Assembly (NCBI GenBank): GCA_949288585.1
Contig: CASEKR010000021.1
Span: 1-60,081, forward strand
Direction of reading: 5' to 3'
Source: an uncultured Bacteroides sp.
Lineage (GTDB): Bacteria > Bacteroidota > Bacteroidia > Bacteroidales > Bacteroidaceae
DNA: 60,081 bases
Made by a program: the position numbers and the translations under genes. A model generated the notes under the pieces. That model saw nothing but the letters and a program-made list of their open reading frames with translations. It made no database searches and was not told the origin of the DNA. Positions 56,179-60,081 of this stretch are shown here, piece after piece (the stretch's first letter is position 1; each line of letters starts with the position of its first letter).

Positions 56179-58794
56179 TTATGGGAAATACTCCAATACT
56201 AAAGATGGGTTTTCCAACAGATTAGCGACCGATATTTCTTTCTCAAAAGTCCGATTTCTATATTGATATCGCCCTGTTTGTACTCTAACAGTGCATCGGA
56301 ATATCAATACATCTGTTTCTTCAAAACCGGCAAAAGACTGAAGTTCAATCTGGCCTTGCCTATCTGTTCTTTTCTCATCAGTTATCAGTTCGTCCTCATA
56401 CTCCCAGTGTCCATTATCAGCATCTTCCATTCCATCTGCATCGCGATAGATAGATACGGTAGTACCCTCAGGCACATAGTTTATAGTTGTATTGTTATTA
56501 TAAGTGTGACTATACTGCAACGTCACCGTCAACGGCGGGGTTCCATATTCAAGTGCCGCCGTATTGTGGTCAAGCGAAGACAACTGTATGGTTTCATTGG
56601 CCAAATCACGTGTTACACGGAAAGTGATATAGTGCATCCCGGTAATAGTGGACGGTTCATATAAAATTCCTTGCCCATCACTGCGCATAGTAATAGTGCC
56701 GGTGTTTGAGGTTGCTGTTGCAAGATCGAAGTAATCGGCAAAAACTTCAACGATGTGCTCTTCATTCCCCGCAGAAGGGGTATAACCATCTCCCTCGTTA
56801 TGCAAACGGAACTCAAGTGTCACTTCCTTGTTTTGAGAATTATAATCGGGGAACAGGTATTTCTCCCTTTTTTCCCCATTATCATCTTCATAAGAAACCA
56901 GAGAGAAGTCGAAACCTACACCTGTAAGTTTCAAATTTAAGAAATCATACGTTTTCTCCACATTCTCGAACGATGTGACATTAGTCTTGTCTTCTTCCGG
57001 AATAGCAGAATTTTCATCATCATTACGGAAATAGGGATTGGTCACCACAATGCGGGTAGCGCTGTCCGCCATATTGCTCTTGAAATGGAAAAAGAACGCC
57101 GGGTTCTGGCGGTAATCATTGTAAGTCACTGTGGCCTGGTAGCTGAACGTATAGTCGCCCTGCGAAGTGACGGGAATACGGTTCTTCAACACGTCGGGAT
57201 AGATGGATTTCTTCTCCGGCTCTATGTCGAGCGTCAAGGGAAAGGCCGAGGTAGGCATGTTTTCGGGCAGGCGGACGACGAGGGTCATTTCTGCCCCAAT
57301 TTGTTTTTCTACATTGTCGCAGTCTACGGCATCGAATACAAAGGGCTGGCGCACATTGACCGTTACCCGGCGTGACAGGCCATTACGTCCGGCCACAATA
57401 AACTCCTGCGTCTCCATCAGGCCGGGCAGGGGGTTGGCAGGGGTAATGGTAATGACACCATTACTCCACGTGATGCTCTCCACTGCATCATGGTTGTAGC
57501 CTCCTTCATCATTGCCGCCAATGGGAGTCACCTGTACGTACTCTTGTCCGTTTAGTGATTGGCCGTTCTCCTTGTAGTCATAAGTCAGGGTGCGAGAATT
57601 GACTTCTGTAATCATGATTTCCAGTTCGCTTACCTCCAGCGAATTGCCCGCACCGTCTTCTATCTTGTTCACATCGCTGATTTCCACAGAGGCAGAGATG
57701 TTATTGGAAGCCACAGCCTCCATAGCCTCCTGAGGGGTGTCATAACCTTTGCCGGAAACCTTCTTGATGTGCATCTTATAGTGGAAATTACGGTACAGGT
57801 TAAGATAAGAAGTAATGTAAGTCGCAGGGTCGAACTTCACGATATCCAACTTATAGTAGCAGGTCGCACCATCGTAGGAGGCTTTCACCAAGACATAGGC
57901 GGGATTCTGTGCATTGTCCTGGTTGCGCTCGTAAACATATTCGGACTGTCCGGATGGCGTAAAATTGTTCTCGCCGGGTGTGTCTCCTTGCAGTTCGCTG
58001 CCTTCACGCGGGGGGTTGCAACCACCGTATCCCTCATTGAGGGTAGTAAATTGCCCATACTGGTCCGATGCATCTGTTATCTCGAAAGAAGCAAATCCAC
58101 CGTAATTCCCCTCACCCCAATAAGGAGCCACTGTACCACGGTTGATTTCATTGATGACGGTAAAGCCTTGCAAAGAAAAAGGTTCTGGACTTTCCACATT
58201 CTCATCAGTATCCACTGACACCTGCGCAAAGTTCCTCACTAACTTTACGATATGCCCATTATCCGTCAAGGGCGGGGCGGAAATAGCGGTAACAGTTACT
58301 CCGTCGTCAGCTATTGTTTTTACGACATGCTCTACTTCTACGCGCTGCCAGTAGGCATCTTTCCGATTGCCCACAGAAAGGCGGCTGAAAATGCTGGCTT
58401 CGCTATCGTCGGGGGTATAGGTATCGAAGTCGGTTTCTTCAAGGCCAAGGACGAAGTGGAGGATGCACTTGCCATCGGCAGGGGGAAGGTCGACGGTGTA
58501 GGTACCTTGGCGGGAATCTGGGTCATAATCATTAACCGTGGCTTTCTCGAAGGCAGAGAAAAAGCCGTATTCGTCGAAGACAAGGACGAAGAGGTCTTTT
58601 CCCGTCACATAGTCAGATGTCAGTTCATCGCCCAGGCTGCGCGTGGCAGTTTCCATCGGGGTGGGGATAGAAAAGGTGATGCGGCAGCCTTCGCCGGGGC
58701 GGGAGGCGGGAACAGTAGCGTATTCCTCGTCGGCACAGGAGGCCAGGAGGAACAGCAGGAGGGGTATGTAGGCGTATAGTTTTTGCATAATCAT
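56179..58794 (-). CDS. Large fimbrial-type surface lipoprotein (DUF4906-like)
   Basis: 871-aa lipoprotein (lipobox LFLLASCADEE near residue 20). The N-terminal half resembles Bacteroidales fimbrillin/Mfa-like anchor proteins: GCRITFSIPTPMETATRSLG, an arginine-containing processing-like segment near residue 53, and VKLVRNFAQVSVDTDEN. The rest is a series of beta-sandwich-like segments (ITITPANPLPGLMETQEFIV; LNLKLTGVGFDFSLVSYEDD). Either M1 or M3 can be the start. The upstream gene ends 5 nt before it, so the two are one operon. Fimbrial tip or accessory subunit is my best guess; the DUF4906 label is from resemblance only. Confidence 0.6.
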   Translation of the reverse strand: MIMQKLYAYIPLLLFLLASCADEEYATVPASRPGEGCRITFSIPTPMETATRSLGDELTSDYVTGKDLFVLVFDEYGFFSAFEKATVNDYDPDSRQGTYTVDLPPADGKCILHFVLGLEETDFDTYTPDDSEASIFSRLSVGNRKDAYWQRVEVEHVVKTIADDGVTVTAISAPPLTDNGHIVKLVRNFAQVSVDTDENVESPEPFSLQGFTVINEINRGTVAPYWGEGNYGGFASFEITDASDQYGQFTTLNEGYGGCNPPREGSELQGDTPGENNFTPSGQSEYVYERNQDNAQNPAYVLVKASYDGATCYYKLDIVKFDPATYITSYLNLYRNFHYKMHIKKVSGKGYDTPQEAMEAVASNNISASVEISDVNKIEDGAGNSLEVSELEIMITEVNSRTLTYDYKENGQSLNGQEYVQVTPIGGNDEGGYNHDAVESITWSNGVITITPANPLPGLMETQEFIVAGRNGLSRRVTVNVRQPFVFDAVDCDNVEKQIGAEMTLVVRLPENMPTSAFPLTLDIEPEKKSIYPDVLKNRIPVTSQGDYTFSYQATVTYNDYRQNPAFFFHFKSNMADSATRIVVTNPYFRNDDENSAIPEEDKTNVTSFENVEKTYDFLNLKLTGVGFDFSLVSYEDDNGEKREKYLFPDYNSQNKEVTLEFRLHNEGDGYTPSAGNEEHIVEVFADYFDLATATSNTGTITMRSDGQGILYEPSTITGMHYITFRVTRDLANETIQLSSLDHNTAALEYGTPPLTVTLQYSHTYNNNTTINYVPEGTTVSIYRDADGMEDADNGHWEYEDELITDEKRTDRQGQIELQSFAGFEETDVLIFRCTVRVQTGRYQYRNRTFEKEISVANLLENPSLVLEYFP

Positions 58795-58799
58795 ATAAG

Positions 58800-60081
58800 T
58801 TAATGTTCTCTTCCTTTTTTCAACGAGCCGTCTTCAGCATCACCCCATACAAAGTCTTCGTTTGCCAAGCGCGGGTATGAGGTATTATGTTCGTCGTCTT
58901 CTTCGATGGTTTGATCTCCCCAATACCAGACATCATAAACGCAACGGAGGTATGCACTGCGATTTCTGCCCCAGTCGTCAGTCATACCGGCAGTATAACC
59001 ATCACTTGTATTATACACTCCCGAAGAGACCCAATAATCTGTAGTAGAATCTGATTCACCAAACAAGCGAGGAATCTTTCCCTCCTGAGACAACCCCACA
59101 ATATACTCCACTTCTGCCTTGGTAGGAACCCTCCAACGCCCAGCTGGATAACCACCTTCTTGATAAGAAGCACATCGTTTCCGGGCAGTTTCATAATTCA
59201 TTGGCAGAGTCTTTCCCCACGAAGAAGCCACCATAAATGCTGGAGCAATCACATTTTCCGCATCCTCCCTCGTTTCGCGGTATTCCGTGGCAGTAATACG
59301 CCCTTCAAAATCATAATGTTTTTCACTACGCGGGTCACCTATGGCATATTCATCGCCTACGTCGAATGAAGAAATATAGATGGTATAAAGGTGTCGGTTA
59401 CTGTTATTTCCTCTCCAATTAGAAATAGAACTAAGACTTGAACCGCCACCCGGATTCCACCCATTTTCCCCATCATCGTACGCAGTTCCACTCGTTCCAT
59501 CAAAACCATTGATAAAACGATTTGTTGCGCCTCCAGTGTTGAAATAACCATCTATGTACATTCCCGGGTATTGCGTAATCGTCCAGCGGTCAGACTCCAC
59601 GCCTTGCGTATTGAACACCACAACCGTAAAGGTAATGGCCACATAGTCATCGTCAGTCAGGACATGTTCAAAATACAATCGCCCGTTTCTTTCTTCCAGA
59701 TGAATATCTGAAGGCAAAGTTCCTCTATATGCGTAACCTTTGTCCTGATAGTTTTCATCATATTCACTCCTCTCGCCATAAAAAACATGGATGGCTTCGT
59801 CATTACCATTACTTTGAGGCGAATAGTCCCAATAAGTCATACTGACAACCCGGGTATATTCATCATCTCCTGCCATCTTCAGCGGACTACTACTGATATA
59901 CGGCATCTCTATCTCAGCTACATTATTCAGCACAGAAGAGTATTCATCCAACACGAGGTACTGGTACTGCTGTATGTCGGCATCTATGCCCACTTCAAAC
60001 CAGTCTATGATTTCGAACTTAGCCTCCAGTTCCACTGCCTCGTAGGGATTCAGGCTGCCCAGCACGCCGATGTGCACGTTT
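58800..60081 (-). CDS. Surface/fimbrial-type protein with C-terminal FimE/DUF1566-like domain, 5' end outside window
   Basis: At least 425 residues are visible and the reading frame stays open to the window edge; the GTG at 60077 is probably internal. The N-terminal visible part has fimbrial anchor-like strands (DEYTRVVSMTYWDYSPQSNG). The C-terminal ~150 residues (MNYETARKRCASYQEGGYPA, GRWRVPTKAEVEYIVGLSQE, SAYLRCVYDVWYWGDQ) resemble the formylglycine/DUF1566-like module found at the ends of Bacteroidales fimbrial accessory proteins. Probably cotranscribed with the following lipoprotein gene. Confidence 0.6.
   Translation of the reverse strand, partial: NVHIGVLGSLNPYEAVELEAKFEIIDWFEVGIDADIQQYQYLVLDEYSSVLNNVAEIEMPYISSSPLKMAGDDEYTRVVSMTYWDYSPQSNGNDEAIHVFYGERSEYDENYQDKGYAYRGTLPSDIHLEERNGRLYFEHVLTDDDYVAITFTVVVFNTQGVESDRWTITQYPGMYIDGYFNTGGATNRFINGFDGTSGTAYDDGENGWNPGGGSSLSSISNWRGNNSNRHLYTIYISSFDVGDEYAIGDPRSEKHYDFEGRITATEYRETREDAENVIAPAFMVASSWGKTLPMNYETARKRCASYQEGGYPAGRWRVPTKAEVEYIVGLSQEGKIPRLFGESDSTTDYWVSSGVYNTSDGYTAGMTDDWGRNRSAYLRCVYDVWYWGDQTIEEDDEHNTSYPRLANEDFVWGDAEDGSLKKGREH

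Noticed and set aside
1-60081. tRNA, rRNA or CRISPR arrays
   Set aside because: I found no cloverleaf, rRNA block or regularly spaced direct repeats; the short tandem repeats present are of other kinds.

Overview
The window looks like a chromosomal segment of a Bacteroidales gut-type bacterium (Bacteroidaceae or a close relative). Evidence: repeated Bacteroides-type promoters (-7 box TAnnTTTG, sometimes with a TTG -33 box about 20 bp upstream), a SusC/SusD pair, GH92 and GH144-type enzymes, many lipoproteins with Bacteroidetes lipoboxes, a DUF6266 protein and a viroplasmin-type RNase H. Most genes are G+C-rich by eye. The restriction-modification gene at 7.3-10.6 kb is clearly A+T-rich.

Layout. 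0-0.65 kb: 5' part of metG (minus strand). 1.0-6.2 kb: a six-hairpin-type glycosidase lipoprotein facing a GH92 mannosidase plus basic-secretory-protein metallopeptidase pair. 6.3-12.4 kb: accessory genes (DUF6266, a one-polypeptide type IIG-like restriction-modification enzyme, an AAA-ATPase/PD-(D/E)XK protein). 12.6-16.6 kb: argS and an NtrY/NtrC-like two-component system. argS is broken twice, the kinase lacks its natural C-terminus, and the regulator is broken inside its receiver domain. 16.9-28.1 kb: an export operon (TolC, HlyD, three large FtsX/MacB-type permeases, one ABC ATPase). 28.2-36.1 kb: topA, an outer-membrane barrel protein, a large TPR protein and a NUDIX hydrolase. 36.4-41.7 kb: two glycosyltransferase genes and an MsbA-like ABC exporter. 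41.8-52.0 kb: a polysaccharide utilization locus (propeller/Y_Y_Y/LuxR-type regulator, SusC, SusD, LamG-fold lipoprotein, GH144-type enzyme), probably for a beta-glucan such as beta-1,2-glucan. 52.2-54.8 kb: a tight three-gene operon (ABC-class ATPase, PD-(D/E)XK-like protein, RNase H). 55-56 kb: an Rpn-family nuclease. 56.2-60.1 kb: two fimbrial-type surface proteins, the second running off the window.

Most notable signals. (1) A 120-200 bp structured repeat occurs four times in and beside the export locus. Each copy ends directly in front of a start codon, so it supplies the 5' leader of the response regulator, HlyD, the first permease and the ATPase. (2) Two 14-bp dyads exactly 21 bp apart lie upstream of a sigma-54-like -24/-12 element before tolC, matching the NtrC-type regulator encoded divergently. 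(3) Three apparent short deletions fall within 2.6 kb across argS, the kinase and the regulator; these are either assembly errors or real decay. (4) The ATPase/nuclease-like/RNase H operon is a candidate defence or nucleic-acid-processing system. A dispersed repeat lies upstream of it, and a second copy of that repeat follows another PD-(D/E)XK gene.
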